From contig NW_023998414.1 of NCBI RefSeq assembly GCF_014805625.2, positions 33,426,495 to 33,490,494 of the forward strand: a DNA stretch of 64,000 nt. The letters run 5' to 3'. Under the pieces are notes generated by a model. That model did no database searches. It saw only the letters and a list, made by a program, of their open reading frames with translations, and was not told the DNA's origin. A program made the translations under genes and the position numbers. Below, piece by piece: positions 63,201-64,000 of the stretch. Source of the DNA: Glossina fuscipes. Lineage: Eukaryota > Arthropoda > Insecta > Diptera > Glossinidae. Positions within the stretch are counted from its first letter, which is position 1. Each line of letters opens with the position of its first letter.

Positions 63201-64000
63201 TAAGATTTTGACCCAACATCGATGAGGAAGAATCGAAACTAGTCGAACTTGAAAGAGTTTTATAATCATTGACCTTCGCCGGATTATCGGATTTTTGGCG
63301 TTTCTCTTCGTTCGTTATTGTTGCTGTAATCGTCGTAGGGTGTTTGTGATTTTTAGTTTCTGATATGGCAGTGGCCTTTTGCAACAAGAGGCGGCAGTCT
63401 TCTGAACTTTGCTTAAGTATACTCTCTTCAATATTGTTGTAGTGTTGCAGTGCTCCAGCTGCGCGCAAACATCGTTTATCGTCGGCGCGTAAAGCGGGCC
63501 CACCATTTAGACGCTGTTGCGATGCAAGTATATCACGGCAGTTTAGATTCGATATCGATAATTTATTATTGTCTATATTATAAGTTGAACAACCAATGGG
63601 TCTCTGGCTAGTGCATAAATTATGGCGACTTAAACGTGATACTTTCTCAGTATTGCAGCGTGTTGCGTAATCTTCATTAGATCCGGCCATCAAATGCTTA
63701 ACATGATCATCCGTAAGCATTGCACTACGTTCATTTAACAGAGTTTGACGACTCAACTTGGTTGAGAGCGTTTGATAGTCTTTAGCTAAGCTAGTACCTG
63801 CTGCTGCTGTTGTTGTAGCATGATCAGCGATAGCATTATTTTGCATAAGATGATTAGATTTTAAGCGTTTATGTTCGATTGATGTTGGTGCTCTATGCTG
63901 TTTATATAAAACTTTCGATGTGTAACGCGAAGCAGCAGAAGAAACAGTTGAGGTGGTAGATAAAGCTGCCGTTAAGCCGGGCGGCTTTGTGACGCTGGTA
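59607..64000 (-). CDS. Sik2: Salt-inducible kinase (SIK), C-terminal regulatory region, partial
   Basis: Six minus-strand exons are read: 64000(continuing)-63127, 62623-62499, 61735-61620, 61524-61134, 61025-59987 and 59801-59607. They join in frame to 912 residues ending LAEHLETA. The kinase and UBA domains lie beyond the right edge. The diagnostic motif is HFREGRRASDGL, spanning the 61134/61025 junction. It is the PKA site and 14-3-3 docking site (RRASD at 61018-61004) shared by SIK1, SIK2 and SIK3. TSTDEGCETD just upstream is also SIK-like. Other parts are low complexity: Gln-rich, a His run near 60250-60290 and a Ser/Thr-rich end. SIKs phosphorylate CRTC and class IIa HDACs under cAMP control. 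The 59987 donor (CAT|GTAATT) is weak, but it is in phase and links to a coherent last exon. Sik2 rather than Sik3 is inferred from synteny with moody. Confidence 0.85.
61082..61114 (+). repeat. (TG)n microsatellite in a Sik2 intron
   Basis: TG repeats with TA interruptions in the 108-nt intron 61026-61133. On the transcribed strand this gives a (CA)n run close to the donor. Confidence 0.85.
61880..62225 (+). repeat. Dispersed repeat family B fragment in a Sik2 intron
   Basis: GCATAAAAAATGAAAATATCG, then TTCGCCTACAAAATTTGCAA and TTTTCACGACCGAATATAA with TTTTCTTAGTTGTTT correspond to the right half of other B copies. It is antisense to Sik2. Confidence 0.55.

Overview
The window is nuclear DNA from a higher fly (Diptera, Brachycera). 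The genes have short spliced exons and encode Drosophila-type proteins: Merlin, Sec61 gamma, a divergent ionotropic receptor, Moody, a Moody paralogue and a salt-inducible kinase. They sit in very AT-rich intergenic DNA full of microsatellites, mariner relics, a SINE and other short dispersed repeats. A calyptrate fly such as tsetse (Glossina) or a muscid fits, but the species cannot be proved from the sequence. A run of 100 N (31438-31537) is an assembly gap.

Layout. At 1-1807 (+) is the 3' two-thirds of Merlin, including an apparent GC-AG intron. It converges on Sec61gamma at 2477-2683 (-). A degraded non-LTR endonuclease fragment lies near 3.9-4.3 kb. A three-exon divergent ionotropic receptor is at 5034-8006 (+). 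The stretch 8-13.5 kb holds a mariner-derived element, a broken ORF and the probable moody 3' UTR. The GPCR gene moody is at 13574-16777 (-). Its last exon is open in two frames, and two splice donors 4 nt apart join the receptor to one frame or the other. From 17 to 47 kb the DNA is mostly repeats, with a small two-exon gene at 24056-24906 (possible LOTUS-like fold), a relic of a DSH-type cysteine peptidase, mariner and MITE copies, and the gap. A second rhodopsin-family GPCR, the CG4313-like paralogue of moody, occupies 47454-55825 (+). Its large introns hold a SINE and a complete 815-bp non-autonomous mariner with TA flanks. At 59607-64000 (-) are the last six coding exons of a SIK-family kinase (Sik2). 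The catalytic domain lies beyond the right edge.

Biology. Moody is known in Drosophila as a blood-brain-barrier glial GPCR with two C-terminal isoforms. The CG4313-like gene is its sister receptor. Sik2 is a PKA-regulated kinase whose RRAS phosphosite is visible here. From memory, moody, CG4313 and Sik2 are also neighbours on the Drosophila X, and Mer and Sec61gamma are both X-linked there. The most striking item is the conserved dual-frame last exon of moody. There is no sign of bacterial or viral genes, CRISPR arrays or rRNA.
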